Shown one piece after another: positions 1 through 9,387 of a stretch of DNA of 62,925 bases. This stretch comes from an uncultured Gammaproteobacteria bacterium (GTDB taxonomy: Bacteria > Pseudomonadota > Gammaproteobacteria > Pseudomonadales > Pseudohongiellaceae): the NCBI GenBank assembly GCA_913061515.1, contig CAJXSF010000015.1:1-62925 (forward strand), in the 5' to 3' direction. The notes beneath the pieces were generated by a model, which saw nothing but the letters and a program-made list of their open reading frames with translations, ran no database searches and had not been told where the DNA came from. The translations under genes and the position numbers were made by a program. The stretch's first letter is position 1; each line of letters starts with the position of its first letter.

Positions 1-42
1 GTAGAGAGGTCTCGTGGGCTCGGAGATGTGTATAAGAGACAG
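1..42 (+). other. Illumina Nextera index and adapter, not genomic
   Basis: Bases 9-42 match the Nextera read-2 adapter, ending in the 19-base transposase mosaic end at 24-42 (AGATGTGTATAAGAGACAG). Bases 1-8 (GTAGAGAG) are the i7 index as it appears in primer N707, directly next to the adapter as in a library molecule. Translating this stretch gives the artefact peptide MGSEMCIRDS in front of the first gene. The left edge is therefore an untrimmed contig end, and everything up to base 42 should be masked. Confidence 0.97.
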
Positions 43-3000
43 CCCCAGTATTGTAAGTGCTGCAAAAACCTTTACTGTCCTCGCCGGGACTATCTTGCTG
101 ACAGCGATAAGCATCGTCATCATTAGCCAAATGCACCTCTCTGGCACCTCAGCACAGGAGGGTAGCTCGCAACCTAATTCTGTTGAATTTGTTATAGGCG
201 TTATTATCTCCATAGCATTTGCTACCACAGCGTTCACTGAATGGTTGCAAATCGCAAAAAATAGGGCCCAGGCCGACATTAGTCTCGCTAGCGCCTCTGC
301 GCTGTTTGCTATGGCTGGGATCCTGTTTACCGGCTATATGCACACTGATTCATTCGCGAGCGTTCTTGGCCACTTGTTTAAAGTTCTCGCTTACTGTCTC
401 GTCCTCTACTCTCTAGTTCAGAGCAATATTAAGGCACCATTTAATGAGATTAATCACCTGAGATTCCGCTATCAGTCGATTCTCAATGCCTTGCCCGACC
501 TCGTCTTTGAGGTTTCCAAAGATGGACGCATTCTGCACTACCATTCCGATGATTCACACGACTCATTGGTAACAGACCCTGCAACTTTTGAAGGTAAGTA
601 TTTCGCCGAATTTTTATCTCCTGAGGCGACTAAAGCCTGTGAAGCCGCGATAGAAGAGAGTAGCAATACTGGGAGTAGTTACGGGCTTCAATACAGCCTA
701 GCGTTAAGCACCGGCATGCACCGTTTCGAAGTCTCAGTCGCCAAAGTCAAACCCTTATTTGAATCCGAAAGCTTTCTCTGCATTGTACGAGACATCTCCG
801 AGCGTTATTTCATTAAAAAACGGCTAGAAGCACTTCTAGAGTTTACCGAAAAGAGCAACGATTTAGACGAGCGAGACATTGTCAAACTCGGCCTTTCAGC
901 TTTGGAAAAACTCACTTATAGCACCCAGAGTTTTATTCACATTATTGAAAAAGACATAGAAGACAAGCAGATTGTTGCGTGGCATAGCGAAAGCCAAGAT
1001 TTTTTTAATTTCGAATTACACCTAACCGCCCCTTGCGCACCTTTATCAAAGATTTGCAATGAACTTGGCGCTGACATCCTTTCAAATCACATTACCGATG
1101 CTAGGTTGGCCAATGCCAGCCCTAGTGAGCTACCCAATGTAGAGCGGCTAATCTGCGTGCCGATTTATGATGGAGAGCTGATATGCATGGTGGTTGCAGT
1201 GGCAAACTCAAACGCACCCTATCGCAAAAACACAGTTAAAACGGTTGAGTTTTTTGCGTCCCAACTGCATCAAGTGATCAAACGGCAGCGTGCGCATAGA
1301 AATTCAGAAAGAGATAAGAAATTACTAAATAGCGCATTAGACAATCTTCCTGTTGGTGTTTCCATCTCGACCATGGGGACTTATCAAAAAATCCTTTATT
1401 TGAACCCGTATTTTTATCAAGCCTACGACATAGAACCGGGAGCCGTCACTGGAGTCGCGCAATTCTGGGAGCTGGCATACGACGATGAAACCGTGCGCAC
1501 AACGCATAGAGAAGAAATGCACGAAGATATCAAAAGTGGCGACCCAGATCGTCTTGTACGGAAACGCATTCCTGTATATCGAAACAAACAACTAATTCGC
1601 TACTTAAATGTGCACAATATTCTGGTACCTAACTCTCCTCTGCTCGTGACCTTAATTGAAAATGTGACAGAAGCAGTACTCCAAGAAGAAGAGTTACGGA
1701 TCGCAGCGGTTGCCTTCTCTAGCCAAGAAGGAGTCATCATCACCGATGCTAAACACCGCATTCTCAGGGTCAACCCCTCGTTCGAAGAAGCAACCGGTTA
1801 TACTGCAAACGAGCTAATAGGCAAGACTCCAAAAGTGTTTCGTGCAGACAGTTATGACAAGGCCCGCTACCAAGGCTTAATCGCTGACATAAAAGAAAAG
1901 GGTATTTGGCGCGGAGAGGTTTGGAACCGCCACCGCAAAGGCCATAGAATTCCCTTTTCTCTCACGATTTCTGCCGTGCGTGGCAGTGACGGAGAAATTA
2001 CGCACTATGTGGGCACTTATATCGATCTCTCTGAGATCAAGCTGGCACAGGAAAAAATCAGCAAACTCGCCTATTACGACACATTGACCGGATTGCCTAA
2101 CAGGGAATACCTAAAAAAAATTCTCACCGAAAAGCTACGCACGCTAGATGCCTCCACTGATATCTGTGCCGCGCTAATGATTGATCTGGACAACTTCAAA
2201 ATGATCAATGACACATTGGGGCACGATGCAGGCGACAATCTCCTCTTGCAAGTTACCCACAGGATGCAACATTTGCTCAGGCCCGGCGATCAGTTAGCGC
2301 GATACGGGGGCGACGAGTTTATTGTCATATTGCAATCTTTGGGTGCGGATACCGAACAAGCCTCACTAAAAACACAGCAATTGGCAAACCTGATTATTAG
2401 CAGCCTTGAAGACACCTATAAGATCGGCGATTCACTATATTTTTCTACTACTAGTATTGGTGTGACCTTACTAAAAAACAACGCACCGACAGCCAAAGAG
2501 GTATTACGTGAGCTCGATATCGCCCTTAGCAACGCAAAGTCAGACGGCAACAATAATATTCGGTTCTTTGACCCAGTTTGGCAAACATCGGTCATACAGC
2601 GAGCGCAGTTATTGGACGAGTTGCGCAACGCCCTAAAAGAGCACCAGTTTGAACTCTTTTATCAAGCACAAGTTGATAGTGCAGACAGCATTTTAGGTGC
2701 AGAAGCATTAATCCGCTGGAATCACCCAACGCGAGGCTTACTCGGTCCATTTGAATTTCTCCCTGCAGCCCAGGAGAATCGACTGATGAAAAAAATCGGT
2801 GATGAAGTGATGCGATTGGGACTACAACAGCTGCAACAATGGCAGCACAGCGAGCAGACCTCGCACTTGACTCTTAGCTTAAACATTACCGCCGATCAAT
2901 TCTATGACGAAAGCTTCGAGCCAAGTTTGTTAGATGCCATTGATCAAAAGAAAATTTCGCCGAAATCACTGAAACTTGAGTTTACCGAGTCCATGCTATT

Positions 3001-3370
3001 AGGAGATATCGCGTGCGCAAATCAGAAAATAGAAAGGCTGAAAGAGCATGGCATACAATTTTCAATCGATGACTTCGGTACAGGGTATTCATCGCTTTCT
3101 TATCTAAGTACCTTGACCGTTGAACAACTTAAAATCGATCAGTCTTTTGTGCAAAATATTGGTGTAGTGGAATCAGACGAGATGATTGTCAAAACCATTA
3201 TCGACATGGCCAAGACACTGCGTTTGCAAGTCATTGCAGAAGGAGTAGAAACATTACAGCAGAAGAGCTTTCTACTAAACCAAGGTTGCGAGATGTTTCA
3301 GGGCTATTTGTTTAGCAAGCCAATATCTATTGCTGACTTTAACGCCCTTGTGCTCACAAAACCACACTGA
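43..3370 (+). CDS. Membrane-anchored PAS/GAF sensor with GGDEF and EAL domains (5' truncated)
   Basis: A dual-domain cyclic-di-GMP enzyme that has lost its start at the contig edge; about 1108 residues remain. In order it has four hydrophobic segments in the first ~130 residues, a PAS domain (~145-260), a GAF-like region (~275-420), two more PAS domains (~430-675), GGDEF (~685-850) and EAL (~860-1100). The segment reading GHLFKVLAYCLVLYSL resembles the end of a MASE3 membrane sensor. The cyclase signature RYGGDEF is intact, with an RxxD inhibitory site (RPGD) just before it. The phosphodiesterase residues are also present: EAL in AEALIRW, FTE, IDDFGTGYSS, KIDQSF, AEGVE and FQGYLF. Either activity is therefore possible; which dominates cannot be read from the sequence. 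An upstream ATG at base 14 lies in adapter and is not a real start. Confidence 0.9.
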
Positions 3371-3388
3371 CCTACAACAAATAAATTA

Positions 3389-4129
3389 CTAAGCCTGCCG
3401 GCTAATTGCGTAGGCACAAAGACTCACCACAGTGCCTAAGTTCAAAGACTCAACGGCTCCAGTGCCAGGAATTGAAAATAGGCTGGGCTGCAAATGAGCA
3501 AGGTCTGCATGGGGAATGCCCCGCGCCTCATTCCCGAAAATATAAAGATCGTGCTCACCAAACTGAGGGTCTGCTATATCTTTTCCTTGCATGTCTAATG
3601 CCGCAATTCGAGGGTAGTTCTCAGCAATAGCCGCCAGTGGAACCTCTGTCTCTATCGGAACGTGGAAAATGGCCCCCATACTCGCACGCACTACTTTAGG
3701 GTTGAAAGGGTCTACAGAACCGGGACTTAATAAACATCGAGCGGCGCCGAACCAAGCAAGTGAGCGCAAGATAGTGCCCAAATTACCTGGGTCTTGCACT
3801 TCATAGAGATAGACAGCCCGTTGCGCGCTTGAGCTTAGCCTTTCTTGAGTCAACGCGGAGATTGGCACGAGTGCAAAGATGCCCTGTGGGGTCTGGGTAG
3901 CACAAATACGCGCCATGTGTTTTGCACTGATGACGTGCGTCTCAAAACGCTTCGACGAAAAGGCTTGCGCATCTGAGACGTAGATTTCACTAGCGCGCAA
4001 AGCTGCATTGCTGTCACTAGCCTTCTCAAGCTCTTGTACGAGATGCTCGCCCTCTGCAATGAAAAACCCAAATCGTTCTCGGTATTTTCTCTGTTGCAGC
4101 TTGCGCATCTCATCAAAGCTTAGTTTCAC
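3389..4129 (-). CDS. TrmH/SpoU-family RNA 2'-O-methyltransferase
   Basis: A 246-residue SPOUT methyltransferase that would transfer a methyl group from SAM to a ribose 2'-OH in rRNA or tRNA. The N-terminal part carries a substrate-binding region with the FIAEGEHLV start typical of rRNA methylases. The C-terminal half has the three family motifs: QDPGNLGTILRSLAWFGA, FGNEARGI and SLNLGTVVSL, which form the knotted SAM site. The start is a GTG overlapping the stop of the upstream FAD dehydrogenase gene by four bases, so the two are translationally coupled. The specific target nucleotide is not predictable; RlmB and other TrmH relatives are possible. Confidence 0.85.
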   Translation of the reverse strand: MKLSFDEMRKLQQRKYRERFGFFIAEGEHLVQELEKASDSNAALRASEIYVSDAQAFSSKRFETHVISAKHMARICATQTPQGIFALVPISALTQERLSSSAQRAVYLYEVQDPGNLGTILRSLAWFGAARCLLSPGSVDPFNPKVVRASMGAIFHVPIETEVPLAAIAENYPRIAALDMQGKDIADPQFGEHDLYIFGNEARGIPHADLAHLQPSLFSIPGTGAVESLNLGTVVSLCAYAISRQA

Positions 4130-5757
4130 ACCAGCACTCCCTTGTCGAAGTCTTCTCTCATCGCAGCAATTAAGGCCTCGGCTACTTTAATGCCATCAAC
4201 GCCCGCAGAGAGGATCCCCCCGGCGTAACCGGCACCCTCACCAGCGGGATAAAGACCACGAGTATTAAGACTTTGCAAGGACTCTCTATCGCGAGTGATC
4301 CTAATCGGCGACGAGGTTCGCGTCTCAACCCCTGTTAACACGGCATCTTCTCTATCGAAATGTTTAATCGTTTTCCCAAAGGCAGGCAACGCCTCGCGAA
4401 TAGCTTCAATCGCATAGCCAGGCAAGGCACTTGCCAAATCGCCAAGCTTCACTCCTGGTTTATAAGAGGGTTCAACTTGCCCTAATTGGCTGGAAGCTTT
4501 GCCTTTGATGAAATCTCCTACTAACTGTGCTGGTGCACAGTAGTCCTCGCCACCTAAAGCAAATGCGTGTGATTCGAGAGATTCTTGCAAGGCGATGCCC
4601 GCAATCGGGCTGCCTGGATAATCCACCTCTGGTGTAATGCCGACAACGATGCCGGCGTTAGCATTGCGCTCATTGCGCGAGTACTGGCTCATGCCATTGG
4701 TCACCACTCGCCCTTTCTCTGAGGTCGCCGCAACCACAGTGCCACCAGGGCACATACAGAAGCTATAGACGGCTCGACCATTTTTAGCATGATGCACCAG
4801 TTTATAGTCGGCGGCCCCCAATTGTGGGTGGCCGGCGTACTTGCCTAGCCTTGCTTTGTCGATCAATGACTGAGGGTGTTCCACTCTAAAACCGACCGCA
4901 AACGGCTTGGCCTCGATAAATACACCTCGGTCATGCAGCATACGAAAGGTGTCACGCGCACTATGACCAAGCGCTAGAACCACATGCTCAGTTTCAATAA
5001 CATCGCCGTTAGCCAGTGCTACACCTTTTACCGACTTGTCATCGATCAACACATCCACCACTTGTGACTCAAACCGCACCTCACCGCCTAAGGCAATGAT
5101 CTCCTGCCGCATTGCTGCCACAACGCCTGTGAGCCGGAAAGTTCCTATATGTGGTTTGCTGACAAACAAAATCTCCTCTGGCGCACCCGCTTTGACAAAC
5201 TCGTGCATGACTTTACGCCCATAAAACTTCGGGTCTTTAATTTGACTATAGAGTTTGCCATCTGAGAATAGGCCCGCGCCCCCTTCTCCAAACTGCACGT
5301 TCGACTCGACATTAAGAATATTCTTACGCCACAACCCCCAAGTATCTTGAGTACGCTGTCGAACCTCTCGTCCTCGCTCTAACACAATAGGTCTATACCC
5401 CTGCTGTGCAAGAATCAGAGCGGCGAATAATCCACATGGACCGAAACCGATGATCACGGGCCGTGACTGCAAGCGTTGTGGCGCCATTGGCATGGGGTAA
5501 TAGTGTGTATCGGGAGATCTACTGATATTGCGTTTGCCGCTTAGGTTGGCAAGAATTGCCTCTTCGTTGGCAAGTTCAACATCAATGATGTAAACAAAAC
5601 TAATCACGCTGTTCTTTTTGCGGGCGTCGTAGCTGCGCTTAAAGACGGTAAAGGCTAGCAATTGCGACTCTTGAATCTGTAAAACTGCTAGTATCGCTTG
5701 CCTAAGATCCTCTTCGCTATGGTCAAGGGGAAGCGTTAATTCAGTCAGTCTTAACAT
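4126..5757 (-). CDS. FAD-dependent dehydrogenase (COG2509-like)
   Basis: A ~543-residue flavoprotein of the large uncharacterised NAD(P)/FAD-dependent oxidoreductase family. A dinucleotide-binding motif GFGPCGLFAALILAQ follows a ~100-residue N-terminal domain. Next come the family-typical NVQFGEGGAGLFSDGKL and a C-terminal GLYPAGEGAGYAGGI segment that closes over the FAD. The substrate is unknown. The reading frame is open ten codons further upstream (to 5787). I prefer the ATG at 5757, giving MLRLTELTLP, because AGGA lies eight bases before it and homologues begin there. It is first in a two-gene unit with the RNA methyltransferase, with a four-base overlap. Confidence 0.83.
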   Translation of the reverse strand: MLRLTELTLPLDHSEEDLRQAILAVLQIQESQLLAFTVFKRSYDARKKNSVISFVYIIDVELANEEAILANLSGKRNISRSPDTHYYPMPMAPQRLQSRPVIIGFGPCGLFAALILAQQGYRPIVLERGREVRQRTQDTWGLWRKNILNVESNVQFGEGGAGLFSDGKLYSQIKDPKFYGRKVMHEFVKAGAPEEILFVSKPHIGTFRLTGVVAAMRQEIIALGGEVRFESQVVDVLIDDKSVKGVALANGDVIETEHVVLALGHSARDTFRMLHDRGVFIEAKPFAVGFRVEHPQSLIDKARLGKYAGHPQLGAADYKLVHHAKNGRAVYSFCMCPGGTVVAATSEKGRVVTNGMSQYSRNERNANAGIVVGITPEVDYPGSPIAGIALQESLESHAFALGGEDYCAPAQLVGDFIKGKASSQLGQVEPSYKPGVKLGDLASALPGYAIEAIREALPAFGKTIKHFDREDAVLTGVETRTSSPIRITRDRESLQSLNTRGLYPAGEGAGYAGGILSAGVDGIKVAEALIAAMREDFDKGVLV

Positions 5758-5925
5758 TGCAAGCATCCTGGCCGGTGGCCCCGGCAAAAGGGGAAAGAAG
5801 TGTTATTATACAGCAGCTCGACTCTAGGGTTTAGGCAAACTTAGTAGAAACTGCCAGCTCAAAGTACATGATTTACGCCGCTGCCTACCCATAATTTGTG
5901 ACTAGTCGCCGGAAATTTAACAACT

Positions 5926-5938
5926 AGGAGTGCCATTG
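5926..5938 (+). promoter_or_regulatory. Ribosome binding site choosing a TTG start
   Basis: AGGAG at 5926-5930 lies five bases before TTG 5936-5938. The alternative GTG at 5930 shares its G with the Shine-Dalgarno itself and could not be used with it. A rare TTG start fits a kinase kept at low level, but that is inference. Confidence 0.55.
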
Positions 5939-8900
5939 GACTCAAAACACACCCCCTCAACAGCGCTAGATTCAATGGAATTTGTTCGCAGCTTCCTCGA
6001 GGCGACCCCGACCTTGGCGCTCGCCTTTTTCGGCGATAGCAATGCATTTGTTTTTAATGGGCTCGCTGCCGAGCGCTTACAAATTTCGCAAGGTACACAA
6101 TACATTGCTAACGATCTAGAAATCAGCATCTCTGAGTTGGACGAGCACTCTCCTCTCTCGCAATCGAAAACACCTTGGGTAAGAGTGTGGCGTGGTGAGC
6201 AATTACAAAATATATCTTTGAAAATACAAACGTCCAATGCCGCCCCGCTAGTAGTGATTTGCTCAGGCAAGCTCATAAACCACCCCCAAAATGGCCAAGC
6301 CTTTGCCGCGCTGATCACGCTCACCGATGTGACAGCACAATATGACAAAGACATGCTTCAACAAAAAAACCAACACCATCTACAGATGCTCTTGGCTGGC
6401 ACTAATACCGGTACGTGGGAATGGAACGTACAAACTGGCGAAATACATTTCAGTGCTGAATGGAGCAAGCTTCTTGGATATAGCCAAGAAGAATTTAAAG
6501 CGTTTAATGTTGAATTATGGCAAGGCTTACACCACCCAGATGATTTACCTCAAATCACCGAGATAGTGAGAGCTCATCTTGAGAGTTCAAATGATTCCTT
6601 CAGCACGCTTGGGCGCATCAAACATAAAGACGGCCACTGGGTATGGTTACAAGTGCACGGTCGCGTCTATCAGCGTGACGAGCACAATCAACCCCTACTT
6701 CTCGCAGGCATACACTTAGACGTCAGTGATGTGCGCGCGTTCGAAAAGCAAGCGAAAGTCTCTGAATCCTATATGGCTGCAGTGGTCAATTCGAGCGCCA
6801 ATGTCGCCATTATTGCCACAGACACAGAAGGCCTGATCACCATTTTCAATCCAGGGGCGCAATCACTGCTTGGTTACTCCGAAGAAGAGATGGTTGGCAA
6901 ACAAACTCCCGCCATATTGCACCTAGAGTCCGAAGTCATCGCAAGAGCACAAGAACTCAGCGAGCAGGAAGGCGAAGAGATTACCGGTTTTGAGGTTTTT
7001 GTTCACGGAGCCCGCAATGGCAACGTGGAAACGCGCCACTGGACGTATATCGATAAAAAAGGAAACCACCGTAAAGTCAGCCTTACTGTGAGCCCCCTCC
7101 TTGAAGAGAACAACAAGATTATTGGTTTCTTGGGGATCGCAATCGATGAAACAGGTCAGCGACAAGCTGAAGAAGAAGCCCGACTAGCGGTACAACGCTT
7201 CACTGGTGCCTTCGAATCTACAGCTGTTGGAATGGCCCTAGTCTCACTCGAAGGGCGTTGGATGGTTGTCAATGACGCCCTGTGCCAAATGCTTGGCTAC
7301 TCTCGAGAAGAATTACTTGCCTCGGATTTCCAAACCATCACACATCCCGATGACCTCGAAAATGACCTAGCACTGTTGAAAAAATTACTTGCAGGTGAAA
7401 TTCCCAATTATTCGATGCACAAACGTTACTACCACAAAGACGGCGAGCTCATTCAAGCGCTCCTGTGGGTCGCTGTGGTGCGCGATAAGGACGGCACACC
7501 GATTCATTTCGTTTCACAAATTCAAAATATTACAGAAGAGTTTTTGGCAAGACAGCAATTGGAAAGTAGCGAAACCCGGCTACGTGGGCTATTCGACCTT
7601 TCTCCTATAGGCATCATCTTGATGGACTATAAGACAGGAAAGGCAATTGAAGCCAACCGCGCAGTTATCGAACCCACAGGGTATAGCGACGAAGAATTCT
7701 TCCAAATGAGCGATCGAGAACTGACGCCACGCGAGTACGCACCCGCCATGTCACAAGCGATTGAGCAGTTGCGAAACACTGGGCGATATGAGGCTTTCGA
7801 GAAAGAACATATTCGCAAAGACGGCAGTCGTTACCCCGTTCTTGTACAAGGCATTTTAATGAGGGAGCCTAGTGGTCGACAGGTCGTTTGGTCACTAGTC
7901 GAGGACATTAGTGAACGCAAGCGTTTAGACCGAATTAAAAACGAGTTTGTGTCAACGGTCAGCCATGAATTGCGCACTCCTTTAACCTCCATCTCTGGCG
8001 CGCTATCCCTTATCGTAGGCGGAGTACTTGGAGATGTTCCAGACGATATTCTCGATATGTTAACCATTGCAGCGCGCAGCAGTGAAAGACTCAGTCAGCT
8101 CGTCAATGATTTGCTCGACATGGATAAACTATTAGCGGGGAAAATGGACCTGAAATTGGAGTTGCTCGATTTAGGCCCAGTCATTAAAGATGCCGTGAGC
8201 GCAATGACTCCATTCGCAGCCTCTCATGACGTTAGCATCGTCAGCACAGGGAATATACAGAAACAAATCCGCACTGATAAAGGCCGATTATTGCAGGTTC
8301 TGAACAATCTCTTGTCCAACGCATGCAAACACTCACCGCCTGGGGCACAAGTAACACTGCACTGCGAATCGGGGCCAGAAGACAGCATTATTATTAGTGT
8401 TATAGACCAGGGACGCGGCATTCCGAAAGCGTTCAGATCACGCATATTCCAAAAATTTGCACAAGCAGATGCCTCTGATAATAGCGACACTCAAGGCACC
8501 GGTCTTGGCCTTGCCATTTGCAAAGAGTTGGTAGAGCGGCTCGGCGGCGCTATCGGTTATGAGTCCACCGAAGGCGAAGGCTCACATTTTTGGATTCGCT
8601 TGCCGCGCGCCCAAACCGAATTTAATTTCGCCGAACGCACCCCGCGCGTTTTACATGTTGAGGACGATTCGGATTTTGCCCATTTGGTGAGCCTGCAAGT
8701 TTCCAACTGGATCGACATGGACTTGGCCGTCGATTTGAGTTCCGCATTTGAAAAAATAAGACTAAACCATTATGACTTGATACTCTTAGACTTATTTTTA
8801 CCCGATGGTCATGGCGAGACCCTTTGGGAAACGATTCACCTTGCGCAGCCCGACGTTCCCATAGTCATATTATCTGGACACGAAGTTCCGCGAAAACTTG

Positions 8901-9001
8901 CCGACAATGTTGCAGCAGTGCTTCATAAGGACGAATCTACACTCACAAGAGTCGTTTCAACGTTGCATAACATCTTTGAGATGGGAGAAGCACGAGAATG
9001 A
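5936..9001 (+). CDS. Multi-PAS hybrid sensor histidine kinase with C-terminal receiver
   Basis: About 1021 residues, no membrane segment, so probably a cytoplasmic sensor. It carries an N-terminal PAS-like region and four clear PAS domains (roughly 140-260, 270-400, 410-530, 535-655), then HisKA with the phospho-acceptor His near residue 677 in VSHELRTPLTS. HATPase_c follows, with an N box (NNLLSNACKHS), G1 (DQGRGIP), F box and G2 (GTGLGLAIC), and then a receiver with the acceptor Asp near 952 (LILLDLFLPDG). The frame also allows GTG at 5930, but AGGAG at 5926-5930 would abut that codon. It sits five bases before the TTG at 5936, which is the better start. The gene overlaps the next response regulator by four bases. 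Confidence 0.9.
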   Translation: MDSKHTPSTALDSMEFVRSFLEATPTLALAFFGDSNAFVFNGLAAERLQISQGTQYIANDLEISISELDEHSPLSQSKTPWVRVWRGEQLQNISLKIQTSNAAPLVVICSGKLINHPQNGQAFAALITLTDVTAQYDKDMLQQKNQHHLQMLLAGTNTGTWEWNVQTGEIHFSAEWSKLLGYSQEEFKAFNVELWQGLHHPDDLPQITEIVRAHLESSNDSFSTLGRIKHKDGHWVWLQVHGRVYQRDEHNQPLLLAGIHLDVSDVRAFEKQAKVSESYMAAVVNSSANVAIIATDTEGLITIFNPGAQSLLGYSEEEMVGKQTPAILHLESEVIARAQELSEQEGEEITGFEVFVHGARNGNVETRHWTYIDKKGNHRKVSLTVSPLLEENNKIIGFLGIAIDETGQRQAEEEARLAVQRFTGAFESTAVGMALVSLEGRWMVVNDALCQMLGYSREELLASDFQTITHPDDLENDLALLKKLLAGEIPNYSMHKRYYHKDGELIQALLWVAVVRDKDGTPIHFVSQIQNITEEFLARQQLESSETRLRGLFDLSPIGIILMDYKTGKAIEANRAVIEPTGYSDEEFFQMSDRELTPREYAPAMSQAIEQLRNTGRYEAFEKEHIRKDGSRYPVLVQGILMREPSGRQVVWSLVEDISERKRLDRIKNEFVSTVSHELRTPLTSISGALSLIVGGVLGDVPDDILDMLTIAARSSERLSQLVNDLLDMDKLLAGKMDLKLELLDLGPVIKDAVSAMTPFAASHDVSIVSTGNIQKQIRTDKGRLLQVLNNLLSNACKHSPPGAQVTLHCESGPEDSIIISVIDQGRGIPKAFRSRIFQKFAQADASDNSDTQGTGLGLAICKELVERLGGAIGYESTEGEGSHFWIRLPRAQTEFNFAERTPRVLHVEDDSDFAHLVSLQVSNWIDMDLAVDLSSAFEKIRLNHYDLILLDLFLPDGHGETLWETIHLAQPDVPIVILSGHEVPRKLADNVAAVLHKDESTLTRVVSTLHNIFEMGEARE

Positions 9002-9387
9002 GTTCACTACAAAAGATCGCCCATGTTGATGACGATGAATCGATACGCGCCATCGCTAAAGTCGCATTAGAACGCATCGGAAAATTCACACTTTTAAGCT
9101 GTGCTAGCGGCAAAGAAGCATTAGAAAAAATACCGGAATTTGCTCCAGACATCATTCTTTTAGATGTGATGATGCCAGGATTAGACGGGCCTACGACACT
9201 CAAACAACTTCGCGAGAAAATGAATCTCGACGAAACAGCGGTTATTTTTATGACCGCCAAGGTGCAAAGTTCAGAAGTTGAATATTATAAGTCTCTTGGG
9301 GCGTTTAATGTTATTTTGAAGCCTTTCGACGCTATGGGGCTATCGGATCAGTTGAAGAATTATTGGGTGCAATACAATGGCGAATGA
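8998..9387 (+). CDS. Stand-alone receiver-domain response regulator
   Basis: A 129-residue CheY-like protein made only of a receiver domain. It has the acidic pocket (HVDDDES), the phosphorylated Asp near residue 56 (LLDVMMPG), a Thr in IFMTAK and the conserved Lys in LKPFD. There is no output domain, so it should act by protein contact or as a phosphate shuttle. It overlaps the hybrid kinase upstream by four bases (ATGA) and the downstream Hpt-cyclase gene by eleven, so the three genes form one tightly coupled unit. Confidence 0.92.
   Translation: MSSLQKIAHVDDDESIRAIAKVALERIGKFTLLSCASGKEALEKIPEFAPDIILLDVMMPGLDGPTTLKQLREKMNLDETAVIFMTAKVQSSEVEYYKSLGAFNVILKPFDAMGLSDQLKNYWVQYNGE

Noticed and set aside
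14..42. ATG and ten codons at the start of the first gene
   Set aside because: These are Nextera adapter bases, not genome.
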